Shown: positions 18,995 to 29,178, numbered from the stretch's first letter. The stretch: 64,000 nucleotides of DNA from Mycobacterium sp. Root265 (GCF_001428895.1 NZ_LMJA01000002.1:318268-382267); one strand, 5' to 3'. Made by a program: numbers and translations. Notes: generated from the sequence alone by a model not told the origin.

Positions 18995-20827
18995 ACCGGG
19001 ATCGGGCTGGTGGCGGGGGACCGCCGACAGCAGGCGACGGGTGTACTCGTGTTGCGGAGCGCCGAACACCTGCTCGCTGTCACCCTGTTCGACGACGCGG
19101 CCCTTGTGCATCACCGCCACCCGGTGGGCCAGGTGCCGCACCACCGACAGATCGTGGGAGACGAACAGGTACGCCAGCCCGAAACGCTCCTGCAGGTCCA
19201 ACAGCAGGTTGATGATGCCGGCCTGGATCGACACGTCCAGCGCCGACACCGGCTCGTCCAGCGCCAGGATCTTGGGTTGCAGCGCCAATGCCCGGGCGAT
19301 GCCGATCCGTTGCTTCTGCCCGCCGGAGAATTCCGCCGGGTAGCGTCCGGCGTCCTCGCGGCGCAATCCGACCAGGCCGAGTAGTTCGGCCACCCGCTCT
19401 TCGGCTCTTGCGCGATCGAAACCGTTGGCGCGCAATGGTTCCGCCAGTACATCGAGTACCGGCAGGCGCGGGTCCAATGAGGCGACCGGGTCCTGGAAGA
19501 CCACCTGCAGATCGCCGCGCAGCAGCCGCCGGCCCGGCCGGTCCAGTTTCGCCACATCGGTGCCGAGGACCTCGATGGTGCCGGACTGCGGGGCGGTCAG
19601 CTCTAGAACCTGATGCAGTGTCGTGGACTTGCCGGACCCTGACTCGCCCACGATGCCCAGGGTGCGGCCCTGATGCAGGTCGAAGCTGACACCGTCGACT
19701 GCGCGCACCTCGCCCACCCGGCGGCGGAACACCACACCCTTGGTCAGGGCGTAGGTCTTGGCCAGATCGCGCACCCGCAGCACGATCTCACCGCTGTCTT
19801 CGGCCGGATCCGCCTGCGGTGTGAGCGGCACCCCGTAGATATCGGCCGCGCTGCGCCCGCGGACCTGTTGGTGTCTGATGCAGGCGACTTGGTGGGCCGG
19901 GCCCACCGTGACGAGTTCGGGTTCGGCGGTGTGGCAGGCGTCGATCACCAGGGGGCAGCGGGGGGTGAACGGGCAGCCCGGCGGCAGCGCCGCCAGGGAC
20001 GGGGGCGCACCCGGTATGGGCACCAGGCGTTCACCGCGGGGTGCGTCCAGGCGGGGCACCGACCCGAGCAGCCCTGCGGTGTAGGGCATCCGGCGGTTGC
20101 GGTACAACTCGGCGACCGGCGCGGTCTCGACCGCCCGGCCGGCGTACATCACCAATGCGCGGTCGGCGAATTCGGCGACGACCCCGAGATCGTGGGTGAT
20201 GATCAGCACGCCGGCACCGGTGACATCGCGTGCGGTGCGCAGTACGTCGAGGATCTGGGCCTGCACGGTCACATCGAGCGCCGTCGTGGGTTCGTCACAG
20301 ATCAGCAGATCGGGGTCGTTGGCGATGGCAATCGCGATGACCACGCGTTGCCGCTCGCCACCGGACAATTCGTGCGGGAACGCCCGGGCACGTTGGTCGG
20401 GCTGGGCGATGCCGACGAGTTCGAGCAGTTCGACCGCGCGGGTCCGGGCCTGGCGGGCGCCGATATCGCGCCGGTGGATCCGGATGGCCTCGGCGATCTG
20501 ATCGCCGACGGTGTACACCGGGGTCAGCGCCGACATCGGATCCTGGAAGACGGTGCCGATCCGGGCGCCGCGGATGCGCGACATCTGCGCGTCGGGCAGC
20601 CCGATGAGCTCGTCGCCCTGCAGCCGAACCGAACCGGACACCTCGGCGAACTCGGGGAGCAGACCGATGACCGCCATTGCGCCGGCCGACTTGCCCGCCC
20701 CGGACTCGCCGACCAGCGCGACCACCTCACCGGAATTCACGTGGTAGTTCAGCCCACGGACGGCGGCCACGGTTTCGGTGTCGGTGGGGAACTCGACCCG
20801 CAGGTCGCGCACTTCGAGCAGTGTCAT
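18992..20827 (-). CDS. oppD: Oligopeptide ABC transporter double ATPase OppD
   Basis: 611 residues with two complete ABC ATPase domains in one chain. Domain 1 has Walker [10 protein letters not shown], signature LSGGERQR and Walker B DEPTTALD. Domain 2 has [17 protein letters not shown] and DEPVSALD. Each domain ends with the oligopeptide/dipeptide C-terminal extension, including a CPFTPRCP cluster in the first that may bind iron-sulfur or zinc in this family. It overlaps oppC by four bases. Fusion of the OppD and OppF roles is normal for mycobacteria (Rv1281c). Confidence 0.93.
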   Translation of the reverse strand: MTLLEVRDLRVEFPTDTETVAAVRGLNYHVNSGEVVALVGESGAGKSAGAMAVIGLLPEFAEVSGSVRLQGDELIGLPDAQMSRIRGARIGTVFQDPMSALTPVYTVGDQIAEAIRIHRRDIGARQARTRAVELLELVGIAQPDQRARAFPHELSGGERQRVVIAIAIANDPDLLICDEPTTALDVTVQAQILDVLRTARDVTGAGVLIITHDLGVVAEFADRALVMYAGRAVETAPVAELYRNRRMPYTAGLLGSVPRLDAPRGERLVPIPGAPPSLAALPPGCPFTPRCPLVIDACHTAEPELVTVGPAHQVACIRHQQVRGRSAADIYGVPLTPQADPAEDSGEIVLRVRDLAKTYALTKGVVFRRRVGEVRAVDGVSFDLHQGRTLGIVGESGSGKSTTLHQVLELTAPQSGTIEVLGTDVAKLDRPGRRLLRGDLQVVFQDPVASLDPRLPVLDVLAEPLRANGFDRARAEERVAELLGLVGLRREDAGRYPAEFSGGQKQRIGIARALALQPKILALDEPVSALDVSIQAGIINLLLDLQERFGLAYLFVSHDLSVVRHLAHRVAVMHKGRVVEQGDSEQVFGAPQHEYTRRLLSAVPRHQPDPG

Positions 20828-21711
20828 GAGCGCCGCCGCCGCGGTCGGGCTGCCGGGTCGAGCGCGTCGCGCAGACCGTCACCGATCAGGTTGGCGCACA
20901 GCACGATCAGCACCAACACACCGGCGGGGAACAGGAACACCCAGGGGAATGTCGTCACCGACCGGGTGCCGTCGGCGATCAGGGTGCCCAGTGAGACATC
21001 GGGTGGCTGCACGCCGAACCCCAAAAAGCTCAGCCCGGTCTCGGCCAGGATCGCGATACCGACGTTCAAGGCGGTGTCGATGATCAGGATGGAAGCCACG
21101 TTGGGCAGGATGTGGCGGACGATGATCCGCCGGTTCGAAACGCCCATGTACCGTGCCGCGGAGACGAACTCGCGTTCCCGCAGGCTCATCGTCATGCCGC
21201 GCACGATGCGGGAACTGATCATCCAGCTGAACCCCGACAGCAGCACGATCAGCCACAGCACGCTGCCGCCGGACTCGCGGATGCGTGGCGTCACGATCGC
21301 GATGAGCAGGAAGCTGGGAACGACCAGCAGCAGATCGACGATCCACATCAGGGCGCGGTCGCGCCAGCCCCCGAAGTACCCGGCGATCGCACCGACGGTG
21401 GCGGCGATCAGGGTCGAGATGAATGCCACGGCCACGCCGATCAGCAGCGACTTCTGCATGCCGCGCAGCGTCTGCGCCAGCAGGTCCTGACCGATCGAGT
21501 TGGTGCCGAACCAGTGCACCGTCGTCGGGGGCTGTTGCAGCGCGTAGTAGTCCAGATCGGTGTGCGAATAGGGCAGCAGCGGGGGCAGCGCCCAGCAACT
21601 GATGAACAGCAGGGCGAGCACCGCCAGGGAGATGACGGCGGGCCGGTTGCGCAGGAACCGGCGCAGCACCAGGGTGCGCCGGGACACGAATCGGTACTCG
21701 GTATCGGTCAT
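20824..21711 (-). CDS. oppC: Oligopeptide ABC transporter permease OppC
   Basis: 295 residues from the ATG at 21711, which overlaps the oppB stop by four bases. Five to six membrane helices, an N-terminal OppC extension (residues 1-40), and the EAA loop ([24 protein letters not shown]) that docks with OppD. The proline-rich C-terminus ([12 protein letters not shown]) is typical. Forms the transmembrane channel with OppB. Matches Rv1282c in position and length. Confidence 0.93.
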   Translation of the reverse strand: MTDTEYRFVSRRTLVLRRFLRNRPAVISLAVLALLFISCWALPPLLPYSHTDLDYYALQQPPTTVHWFGTNSIGQDLLAQTLRGMQKSLLIGVAVAFISTLIAATVGAIAGYFGGWRDRALMWIVDLLLVVPSFLLIAIVTPRIRESGGSVLWLIVLLSGFSWMISSRIVRGMTMSLREREFVSAARYMGVSNRRIIVRHILPNVASILIIDTALNVGIAILAETGLSFLGFGVQPPDVSLGTLIADGTRSVTTFPWVFLFPAGVLVLIVLCANLIGDGLRDALDPAARPRRRRS

Positions 21712-22685
21712 CCCACACGCACCCGTGGATCGAGGGCGGCGTAGACGACATCGGAGAGCAGGCCGGCGAGCAGGATCGTGACGCCGGTGAAGACGGTGAT
21801 GGCGACCACGATATTGGTGTCCTGGGTGGTGATGCCCTGAATGACCCACTCGCCCATGCCGTGCCAACCGAAAATCTTCTCGACGAACACCGCACCGGTG
21901 AACAGCCCGCCGACGCTGTAGGCGAACAGGGTGGCCATCGGGATGAGCGCGGTGCGCAGGCCGTGTTTGAACAGCGCCTGGCGGCGGGTGAGTCCCTTGG
22001 CCCGCGCCGTGCGGATGAAGTCCTGCCCCAACACATCCAGCATGGCGTTGCGCTGGTAGCGGCTGAACCCGGCGATGGAGGCCAGCGCCAGCGTGAACGT
22101 CGGCAGCACCAGATGCTGTATCCGGTCCACGAACTGGTTCCACCACCCGCCCACCGCATCGGGGGACGTCTCCCCGGTGTATTCGAACAATTGCAGCCCG
22201 AGTATCGAATTCACCTTCAGCGCACCGAGAATCAGCAGGTTGGCGATCACAAACGTGGGGGCGCTGATGATCAGCAGCGAGGCCACGGTGATGGCGCGAT
22301 CGGAGAAACGGTACTGCCGGATGGCGCCCCAGGCGCCGACCACGACCCCGATGATCGTGCCGATGACCGACCCGATCAGCACCAGTCGCAGGCTCACCCC
22401 GATGCGGCGCCACAGTTCGTCGGTGACCGGCTGTCCGGTGACGGTGGTGCCGAAGTCGCCGCGGACGGCTCCGGACACCCAGTCCGCGTAACGCACCGGG
22501 ATCGGCTTGTCGAGGTTGAGCTCGGCGGCCTTGGCGTCGATGACCGCCTGCGGCGGGCGCGGGTTGCGCTCCAGCAGGCTGTCCAGTGGGGAGAACGTCA
22601 GCGATGTCAGCGTGAATGCGAGGATCGAGGCCAGCGCCAGCAGGATGACGTAGTTGAGCAGCCGGCGCGCCAGGAACCGGGTCAT
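21708..22685 (-). CDS. oppB: Oligopeptide ABC transporter permease OppB
   Basis: 325 residues from the ATG at 22685; the frame stays open upstream but that part has no coding character. Six predicted membrane helices and an EAA loop (FIRTARAKGLTRRQALFKHGLR) for ATPase contact. First gene of the oppB-oppC-oppD-oppA operon, in which neighbouring genes overlap by four bases up to oppD. Same length as M. tuberculosis Rv1283c. Confidence 0.93.
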   Translation of the reverse strand: MTRFLARRLLNYVILLALASILAFTLTSLTFSPLDSLLERNPRPPQAVIDAKAAELNLDKPIPVRYADWVSGAVRGDFGTTVTGQPVTDELWRRIGVSLRLVLIGSVIGTIIGVVVGAWGAIRQYRFSDRAITVASLLIISAPTFVIANLLILGALKVNSILGLQLFEYTGETSPDAVGGWWNQFVDRIQHLVLPTFTLALASIAGFSRYQRNAMLDVLGQDFIRTARAKGLTRRQALFKHGLRTALIPMATLFAYSVGGLFTGAVFVEKIFGWHGMGEWVIQGITTQDTNIVVAITVFTGVTILLAGLLSDVVYAALDPRVRVG

Positions 22686-22803
22686 CCGATGGATCCGCTG
22701 CTGGGCTGCATGCGGAACAGGGTAGGAGATGGACGCGCCGCTGGTGCGCCGACGCCGGCGAACGGCGCGTTTTCGTGACGGACCGGGCGGGTAGCCGAGT
22801 GTC

Positions 22804-23028
22804 ATGACATCGAACAAACTGAAGCTGCTGTGTGCCGGCGCCGGCGTCGGTGCGATGCTGACCATGGCGGGTGTTTCCGTGGTTCAGGGCGCCACGTTCA
22901 GCGCCGATCCGGCCCCGCCGGGCCCCGGTCCGGGTGTCACCGCGCCGGAGACCACCGAGCCGCTGGCACCCGGCGACAACATCGATGTGACCACCGCACC
23001 GCGGGAAGCCGACGAATCGGGGACCTGA
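22804..23028 (+). CDS. Small membrane-anchored peptide, copy 1 of tandem pair
   Basis: 74 residues. A basic start (SNKLKLL) and one hydrophobic segment (about 8-28) act as a signal anchor or uncleaved signal peptide, followed by a Pro/Thr/Glu-rich low-complexity tail probably outside the cell. The first 27 bases are nearly identical to the gene at 23148, so the two arose by tandem duplication. No catalytic motif. Divergent from oppB. Function unknown; the proximity to the two-component system downstream may be meaningful. Confidence 0.62.
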   Translation: MTSNKLKLLCAGAGVGAMLTMAGVSVVQGATFSADPAPPGPGPGVTAPETTEPLAPGDNIDVTTAPREADESGT

Positions 23029-23043
23029 TCACTCACCGCGGGA

Positions 23044-23076
23044 AGGCCGGGCCGGATCACATCCGCCCGGCCTTTT
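23044..23076 (+). terminator. Rho-independent terminator after small peptide copy 1
   Basis: Arms AGGCCGGGC (23044-23052) and GCCCGGCCT (23065-23073) pair perfectly over nine bases around a 12-base loop and are followed by TTTT. It separates the two tandem small genes. Confidence 0.7.
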
Positions 23077-23147
23077 CGCTGTGTAAACCGAAGGTGAATT
23101 CACGCGGCCTGGGTTTCATGCCCGGGGGTAGGGGTAACCCACCCGGC

Positions 23148-23381
23148 ATGACATCGAACAAACTGAAGCTGCTGTTTGCAGGCGCGGGCGTCGGTGCAGT
23201 ACTGGCCATGACCGGCATTTCCGTCGTCCAGACCACTACGTTCAGCGCCGATCCGGCGTTACCCGAGCCGACGGTGCCGGGCATCGTGACCGAGGTGACG
23301 GAGGCGCCCACCGAGGGGCCCACCCTGGAGGCCGAGACCCCGACCTACACCACGACCACCACCGTGGCACCGGCACCCTGA
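23148..23381 (+). CDS. Small membrane-anchored peptide, copy 2 of tandem pair
   Basis: 77 residues, starting at the ATG at 23148, not the longer open frame to 22830. The N-terminus (SNKLKLLFAGAGVGAVLAM) repeats that of the 22804 gene with few changes, while the Thr/Pro/Glu-rich tail has diverged. Topology as for copy 1: one N-terminal hydrophobic segment and an extended exported tail. Ends three bases before the convergent gene at 23385. Confidence 0.62.
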   Translation: MTSNKLKLLFAGAGVGAVLAMTGISVVQTTTFSADPALPEPTVPGIVTEVTEAPTEGPTLEAETPTYTTTTTVAPAP

Positions 23382-23384
23382 CCG

Positions 23385-23555
23385 CTATCTGCTCTGTGAC
23401 CGCGGCGGTGGGCCGGGCGGACCGAATCCGCCCGGCCCACCGCTGTGGTCCGGGTCGTCGGTCGCCGCGTAGATCGCCCCGCCGCCGACAACGCCGATAA
23501 CCGCCGCCACCACCACCGCCAGCACCGTCTGACGTGGATTCCACTCGCCTGCCAT
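23385..23555 (-). CDS. Small single-span membrane protein with Gly/Pro-rich tail
   Basis: 56 residues from the ATG at 23555 (ATG at 23576 is an alternative). A short N-terminus (AGEWNPRQ), one membrane helix (about 9-28, TVLAVVVAAVIGVVGG) and a Gly/Pro-rich tail. The tail coding region contains a perfect 17-bp inverted repeat. It is convergent with the tandem peptide gene. Family not recognised. Confidence 0.55.
   Translation of the reverse strand: MAGEWNPRQTVLAVVVAAVIGVVGGGAIYAATDDPDHSGGPGGFGPPGPPPRSQSR
23405..23443. repeat. Perfect 17-bp hairpin inside the small gene's 3' end
   Basis: Arms 23405-23421 and 23427-23443 are perfect complements with loop CCGAA. No T-tract follows on either strand. 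It starts 24 bases after the stop of the rightward gene at 23381 and lies within the last codons of the leftward gene, so it could serve as a terminator for the rightward message while coding for the Gly/Pro tail on the other strand. Confidence 0.75.
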
Positions 23556-23684
23556 ACCGCCCACCCTGACCGACACGGCTGGGCGCAGGCTGTGCGGGAC
23601 ATCGGAGGGCGATGAGCGTAAATCTCACAGCTTGCGCATAGGAACGGCACAGGGTCCGCCCACCGCAGTGCCAATAATGGAGAC

Positions 23685-24422
23685 ATGACGTCCCACGAGG
23701 CACCGGCACGCGCGGTGATGCACCGCGCCGACGGCAGGCCGATCCAGGTTCTCGTCGTCGATGACGAGCCGGTGCTGGCCGAGCTGGTCTCGATGGCACT
23801 GCGCTACGAGGGTTGGGACATCGCGACGGCCGGTGACGGGGCGGGCGCCATCGAACTGGCGCGCGACAACCCGCCGGACGTGGTGGTCCTCGACGTGATG
23901 CTGCCGGACATGAGTGGGCTCGACGTGCTGCGCAGACTGCGCGAGATGCAACCCGGTCTGCCGTTGCTGCTGCTGACGGCGAAGGACTCGCTCGAGGACC
24001 GGATCGCCGGACTCACCGCGGGCGGCGACGACTACGTGACCAAACCGTTCAGCATCGAAGAGGTCGTGCTTCGACTGCGGGCGCTGCTGCGCCGCACCGG
24101 GGTGGCCAACGATGCCGGCGACGCCCAGATCGTCGTCGGGGACCTGGTGCTCGACGAGGACAGTCACGAGGTGACCCGGGCGGGTGAGCCGATTTCGCTG
24201 ACCGCAACGGAATTCGAGCTGCTGCGGTTCATGATGCGCAACGCCAAACGGGTGCTGAGCAAGGCGCAGATCCTCGACCGGGTGTGGAGCTATGACTTCG
24301 GTGGCCGGTCCAATATCGTCGAACTCTATGTGTCGTATCTGCGCAAGAAGATCGACAGCGGTCGCGAACCGATGATCCACACGCTGCGCGGCGCCGGCTA
24401 CGTCCTGCGTCCGCCGCGCTGA
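23685..24422 (+). CDS. OmpR/PhoP-family response regulator
   Basis: 245 residues. The receiver domain has the acidic pair in VVDDEP, phospho-acceptor Asp70 (VVLDVMLPD) and Lys in VTKPFS. The C-terminal winged-helix (about 145-240) ends in the typical DNA-binding pattern (VLSKAQILDRVWSYDFGG, then TLRGAGYVL). It is closer to mycobacterial PhoP and TrcR than to other classes. The sensor kinase follows four bases after the stop. It probably controls the glycosyltransferase genes downstream, which is inference from position. A start at Met12 is possible. Confidence 0.9.
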   Translation: MTSHEAPARAVMHRADGRPIQVLVVDDEPVLAELVSMALRYEGWDIATAGDGAGAIELARDNPPDVVVLDVMLPDMSGLDVLRRLREMQPGLPLLLLTAKDSLEDRIAGLTAGGDDYVTKPFSIEEVVLRLRALLRRTGVANDAGDAQIVVGDLVLDEDSHEVTRAGEPISLTATEFELLRFMMRNAKRVLSKAQILDRVWSYDFGGRSNIVELYVSYLRKKIDSGREPMIHTLRGAGYVLRPPR

Positions 24423-24426
24423 TCCG

Positions 24427-25992
24427 ATGAGCAGCCGCCTGCTCGCACCGCGCACCTGGTCGCTGCGGATGCGGCTGCTGGTCACCCAGGTGATCCTGCT
24501 GGCGTTGGTCTGCGTGGCCATCGGTGTGGCCACCGAATTCGCGTTGCAGCGTTTCCTGATGCGACAGCTCGACACCCAACTCGTCGAAGCGGCTCGCCGC
24601 TCGGCCGGAATCATGGAACTGCCACCACCGTTCCACCTGCCACCCCCGCCGCCGGGCAGTCCCGCGCCCCAGATCCGGTTCCGGTTCGATCCCGAGCAGG
24701 GGCCGGGACCAGGGTTTCTCAACGCACCGGGGCAGGCGATCAATACCGTCGGGGCGGTCATCGGGCCCGGGGGCCGTGGCGGCGGGCAGGAGCGCAGCGA
24801 CCAGGGAATCCAGATCGACGGCGGTGTGATCACCTCCGAAGGTGCCACCGCCGATATCAGCGCGGCAGCATCCGCGCAGTTGGCCCAGGTGGCGCCCGAC
24901 CGCACCCCGGTCACCATCGACCTCGACGGGCTGGGCTCGTACCGGGTGATAGCGGGACAGTTGCGCCACGGCGGACACCGCGTCGTCGTCGGGCTGCCCA
25001 CCACCGTCGTCGACGAAACCCTGTGGTGGGTGCTGCTGATGTTCTGCGTGGTCTCGGCGGTCGCGCTGGCCGCCGCCACCGCCGTCGGGATCTGGATCAT
25101 CCGACGCCAATTGGAGCCGCTGTCAAAGGTTTCCGCAGCGGCACGCGATGTCGCCGATCTGGAACTCGACAAGGGTGAGGTGCGGTTGCCGACCCCGATC
25201 GTGCTCGTCGATCCGGAGGGCGCGCACACCGAGATCGGTCAGCTGGGCTCGGCGCTGAACCGGATGCTGGACCGCATCGCCGGGGCGCTGTCCGCGCGCC
25301 ATGCCAGCGAGACCCGGGTCCGGCAGTTCGTCTCCGATGCCAGCCATGAGCTGCGCACCCCGCTGGCGGCCATCCGCGGCTACACCGAATTGGCACAACG
25401 TAAACGAGATGAACTTCCCGAGGATGTCGCGCACGCGATGAGCCGGGTCGAATCCGAGACCCAGCGCCTCACCACCTTGGTCGAGGACATGCTGCTGCTG
25501 GCCCGCCTGGATGAGGGGCGCCCGCTGGAACGGGCCCCGGTGGATCTGGTCCGGGTGGTGGCCGACGCGGTCAGCGACGCCCATGCCGCGGGGCCCGAGC
25601 ACGAGTGGACCCTGGAACTGCCCGATGACCCGGTGCAGGTCACCGGCGACCAGGCCCGTCTGCATCAGGTGCTGACCAATCTGCTGACCAACGCCCGGGT
25701 GCACACCCCGGCAGGCACCACCGTCACCACCTCGGTCTCGATGCGCAGCGATGGCGCCGCTGTGCTGGCGGTCACCGATGACGGCCCCGGCATCCCGGAA
25801 ACGTTGCAGCCGGAGGTCTTCGAGCGGTTCGCCCGCGGCGATTCCTCGCGCTCCCGGCGCGGCGGCAGCACCGGACTGGGACTGGCGATCGTCGCGGCAG
25901 TGGTGAAAGCGCACCGCGGCACGATCGATCTGCACAGTGTGCCCGGCGATACCCGGTTCGTGATCACCCTGCCCGCCGACGGTCACAGCTGA
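24427..25992 (+). CDS. Membrane sensor histidine kinase
   Basis: 521 residues. TM1 at about 16-38 and TM2 at about 199-223 enclose an exported sensor domain of about 160 residues with a proline-rich insert (residues 65-78). Then come a HAMP linker, HisKA with phospho-accepting His307 (DASHELRTPL), and a HATPase domain with N-box (LLTNARVHT) and G-boxes (DDGPGIP, STGLGLAIV). Paired with the regulator at 23685. The signal is unknown; location next to envelope glycosyltransferases suggests a cell-wall or lipid-linked-sugar cue. Confidence 0.9.
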   Translation: MSSRLLAPRTWSLRMRLLVTQVILLALVCVAIGVATEFALQRFLMRQLDTQLVEAARRSAGIMELPPPFHLPPPPPGSPAPQIRFRFDPEQGPGPGFLNAPGQAINTVGAVIGPGGRGGGQERSDQGIQIDGGVITSEGATADISAAASAQLAQVAPDRTPVTIDLDGLGSYRVIAGQLRHGGHRVVVGLPTTVVDETLWWVLLMFCVVSAVALAAATAVGIWIIRRQLEPLSKVSAAARDVADLELDKGEVRLPTPIVLVDPEGAHTEIGQLGSALNRMLDRIAGALSARHASETRVRQFVSDASHELRTPLAAIRGYTELAQRKRDELPEDVAHAMSRVESETQRLTTLVEDMLLLARLDEGRPLERAPVDLVRVVADAVSDAHAAGPEHEWTLELPDDPVQVTGDQARLHQVLTNLLTNARVHTPAGTTVTTSVSMRSDGAAVLAVTDDGPGIPETLQPEVFERFARGDSSRSRRGGSTGLGLAIVAAVVKAHRGTIDLHSVPGDTRFVITLPADGHS

Positions 25993-26043
25993 CGCACAGC
26001 CAGGACACATACCGGGCGTAGCGGCGCACACCAGAATCGTTGG

Positions 26044-27882
26044 ATGACTGCCGTACTGACGCGTGCCCCCGTCACGACCGCACCGCCGCGGCGGCCCGGC
26101 GGCGAACGTCTCGCGTTCGGGTCCCTGCTGGTCGCGACGGCGGCGCTGTACCTGTGGAACCTGTCGGCCAGCGGCTGGGCCAACAGTTTCTACTCCGCGG
26201 CGGTGCAGGCGGGAAGCCAGAGCTGGACGGCGTGGCTGTTCGGATCCAGCGATGCGGCCAACGCCATCACCGTCGACAAGACCCCGGCAGCACTATGGGT
26301 GATGGGTCTGTCGGCGCGGATGTTCGGATTCAGTTCGTGGAGCGTGCTCCTACCGCAGGCCCTGATGGGTGTGGTCTCCGTCGCGCTGCTGTACGCGGCC
26401 GTGCGGCGGGTCAGCGGGCCCGGCGCGGCCCTGCTCGCCGGTGCGGTGCTGGCATCGACACCGGTGGCGGCGTTGATGTTCCGGTTCAACAACCCCGACG
26501 CACTGCTGGTGCTGTTGCTGGTGGCCGCGGCGTACTGCGTACAACGCGCCTGCGCGCCCGACGCCGGACGGTGGTGGATGGTTGCCGTCGGCGTTCTGGC
26601 CGGATTCGCGTTTCTGGCCAAGATGCTGCAGGCCTTCCTGGTCCTGCCCGCATTCGCCGCCGCCTATCTGATCTGTGCGGCCGCCCCGCTGCGGACCCGG
26701 ATACTACGACTCGGCGCAGGCATTGCGGCGCTGGTGGTTTCGGGTGGCTGGTACCTGCTCCTGGTCGAGTTGTGGCCGGCCGGTCGCCGTCCCTATATCG
26801 GGGGATCGCAGCACAACAGCATCGTCGAACTGGCGCTCGGATACAACGGTGTCGGCAGGCTGACCGGGGCCGAGACCGGCGGGCTGGGGAACCTGAACTT
26901 CGACGTCGGCTGGGGGCGGTTGCTGGGCAGCGGGATGGGAGCCGATATCGGGTGGCTGCTGCCTGCCGCACTGATCTGCACCGGCGCCGGGTTCGTCCTG
27001 ACGCGGCGGGCGCCGCGTACCGACGCGGCCCGGGCGGCGCTGATCATCTGGGCCGGCTGGCTGGTGCTGACGGCCGCGGTGTTCAGCTACGCCAATGGCA
27101 TCGTGCACTCGTACTACACCGTCGCCCTGGCGCCCGCGATCGCCGCATGCCTGGGCATCGGATCGGAATTGTTGTGGCGCAACCGGAACAAGCCACCCTG
27201 CGCGACCGCACTGGCCGGCACGGTGCTGGTGACGATCACCTTGACGGTGGTGCTGCTGGCGCGCAGGCCGGACTGGATGCCGTGGCTGCGGCCTGCGATC
27301 GCGGTGATCGGCGTGACCGCGGCGGTGCTGATCCTGGTGAGCGGCCGGCTGCCGAAACCGGTGGACCGAATTGCCGCGGTGCTGGCGGCCGCGGCGACAC
27401 TGGCCGGGCCCGTCGGCTACTCGGTGGCCACCGCGGCGGCCCCGCATCAGGGTGCGATCCCGATGGTGGGACCGGCGCGGGGCGGTGGGGGCTTCGGTCC
27501 CGGTTTCCTTGATGCGCCGGAACCGACACCGGAGCTCACTGCGCTGCTGACCGATGACGCCGCGCGCTATACCTGGCCGGCAGCGGTGGTGGGCTCCAAC
27601 AACGCTGCGGGCTATCAGCTGGCCGCCGATGTCCCGGTGATGGCGGTCGGCGGGTTCAACGGCACCGACCCCGCACCCACCCTGGATGAGTTCCGCGGGC
27701 TGGTGGCCGCGGGGCGCGTCCACTACTTCATCGAATCGCGCATCATGGCCAGTTCGCGCACCGACCACGGCGGCAGCGAGGCCGCGGTGGACATCGCGGG
27801 CTGGGTCGTGCATACCTTCGTCCCGAGGACCGTCGGCGGCACCGTCGTCTACGACCTCACCGGCGCCGGAGCCGACTCATAG
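26044..27882 (+). CDS. GT39-type polytopic glycosyltransferase, copy 1
   Basis: 612 residues with about 11-13 membrane helices. The family mark is the first external loop (SNGWANS-like: ASGWANSFYSAAVQAG, then NAITVDKTP) in which an acidic residue serves as catalytic base in ArnT/PMT enzymes. Members transfer a sugar from a polyprenyl-phosphate donor to an acceptor on the outer side of the membrane. A soluble C-terminal domain (about 490-612) follows. It is paralogous to the gene at 29179. The sugar and acceptor are not known. Confidence 0.85.
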   Translation: MTAVLTRAPVTTAPPRRPGGERLAFGSLLVATAALYLWNLSASGWANSFYSAAVQAGSQSWTAWLFGSSDAANAITVDKTPAALWVMGLSARMFGFSSWSVLLPQALMGVVSVALLYAAVRRVSGPGAALLAGAVLASTPVAALMFRFNNPDALLVLLLVAAAYCVQRACAPDAGRWWMVAVGVLAGFAFLAKMLQAFLVLPAFAAAYLICAAAPLRTRILRLGAGIAALVVSGGWYLLLVELWPAGRRPYIGGSQHNSIVELALGYNGVGRLTGAETGGLGNLNFDVGWGRLLGSGMGADIGWLLPAALICTGAGFVLTRRAPRTDAARAALIIWAGWLVLTAAVFSYANGIVHSYYTVALAPAIAACLGIGSELLWRNRNKPPCATALAGTVLVTITLTVVLLARRPDWMPWLRPAIAVIGVTAAVLILVSGRLPKPVDRIAAVLAAAATLAGPVGYSVATAAAPHQGAIPMVGPARGGGGFGPGFLDAPEPTPELTALLTDDAARYTWPAAVVGSNNAAGYQLAADVPVMAVGGFNGTDPAPTLDEFRGLVAAGRVHYFIESRIMASSRTDHGGSEAAVDIAGWVVHTFVPRTVGGTVVYDLTGAGADS

Positions 27883-27929
27883 CCGGCACACAGCTTGCGC
27901 CAACGGACGGCACACCGTGGGCACCGAGC

Positions 27930-29156
27930 ATGGACACCATGACCGAGATCCTCTCCGCGGCACGCCCCAACGTCGCACTGACCGTCCCCGGTGTGCCGGT
28001 CGTCGACATCGTGGTGCCGGTATTCAACGAACAGGCTGCCCTGGAGAACTCGGTGCGCAGGCTGCACCGGCACCTACAGGACAATTTCACCTTCGCGGTG
28101 CGCATCACCATCGCCGACAACGCCAGCACCGATGACACCCCCCGCATCGCCGCCGCGCTCGCCGGTGACCTCGAGGGCGTGCGCATGGTGCGACTGGAGG
28201 AGAAGGGCCGCGGCCGCGCACTGCACAAGGTGTGGATCGAATCGGACGCGCCGGTGCTGGCCTACATGGATGTCGACCTGTCCACCGATCTGGCCGCGCT
28301 GGCGCCGCTGGTGGCCCCGCTGCTGTCCGGTCATTCCGACCTGGCCATCGGCACCCGGCTCAACCGCAGCTCACGCGTCGTCCGCGGCGCCAAACGGGAG
28401 TTCATCTCCCGCTGCTACAACCTGATCCTCAAATCGACACTGTCCGCCGGCTTCTCCGACGCGCAGTGCGGTTTCAAGGCGATCCGCGCAGATGTCGCCC
28501 GCGAACTGCTGCCCTATGTCGCCGACACCGGCTGGTTCTTCGACACCGAACTGCTGGTGCTGGCCGAACGCAGCGGCCTACGGATCCACGAGGTGCCGGT
28601 GGACTGGGTCGACGACCCGGACAGCCGGGTGGACATCGTCGCCACCGCCAAGGCCGACCTGCGCGGAATCGGACGGCTGCTGCGCGGCTTCACCGACGGC
28701 TCGATCCCCGTCAACACCATTGCCGCCCAACTGGGTTCGCGGCACGCAGCCGCACCGGGCTCCCTGCTGCGCCAAGTCGTGCGGTTCGGCACCGTGGGTG
28801 TGCTGTCCACCGCGGCATACCTGGTGTTGTTCCTGTTGCTGCACGGAGTCGTCGGAGCCCAGCTGGCCAATCTGCTGGCGCTGCTGCTGACCGCGATCGG
28901 CAACACCGCGGCCAACCGGCGATTCACCTTCGGCGTGCGCGGCGCCGGTGCGGTCGCGCGGCATCATGTCGAAGGTCTCATCGTGTTCGCCATCGCGCTG
29001 GCCATCACCAGTGGTTCGCTGGCCGGACTGCACGCCGTGACCGATCGCCCCGACCAACTGCTGGAGACATCCGTACTGGTGATCGCCAACCTGGTGGCCA
29101 CCGTCGCGCGCTTCGTCCTGCTGCGCGGCTGGGTCTTTCACCCCCGCCGCCGCTGA
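27930..29156 (+). CDS. GT2-GtrA fusion: polyprenyl-phosphate sugar synthase with flippase-like domain
   Basis: 408 residues. Residues 15-255 form a GT-A fold of the dolichyl-phosphate-mannose-synthase type (VDIVVPVFNEQ, DNASTDDT, YMDVDLSTD with a DxD motif). Residues 275-405 are a GtrA domain with four helices (VVRFGTVGVLSTAAYL, GNTAANRRFTFG). The GT2 part would load a sugar on polyprenyl phosphate in the cytoplasm and GtrA would help flip it. Placed between two GT39 enzymes, it is the logical donor supplier to both. The operon is compact (47- and 22-base gaps). Confidence 0.88.
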   Translation: MDTMTEILSAARPNVALTVPGVPVVDIVVPVFNEQAALENSVRRLHRHLQDNFTFAVRITIADNASTDDTPRIAAALAGDLEGVRMVRLEEKGRGRALHKVWIESDAPVLAYMDVDLSTDLAALAPLVAPLLSGHSDLAIGTRLNRSSRVVRGAKREFISRCYNLILKSTLSAGFSDAQCGFKAIRADVARELLPYVADTGWFFDTELLVLAERSGLRIHEVPVDWVDDPDSRVDIVATAKADLRGIGRLLRGFTDGSIPVNTIAAQLGSRHAAAPGSLLRQVVRFGTVGVLSTAAYLVLFLLLHGVVGAQLANLLALLLTAIGNTAANRRFTFGVRGAGAVARHHVEGLIVFAIALAITSGSLAGLHAVTDRPDQLLETSVLVIANLVATVARFVLLRGWVFHPRRR

Positions 29157-29178
29157 CTCCCACCACCGAAGGATTGAC

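Noticed and set aside
21712-22413. Long N-terminal extension of oppC
   Set aside because: It overlaps oppB in another frame; the ATG at 21711 overlapping the oppB stop gives the normal OppC length.
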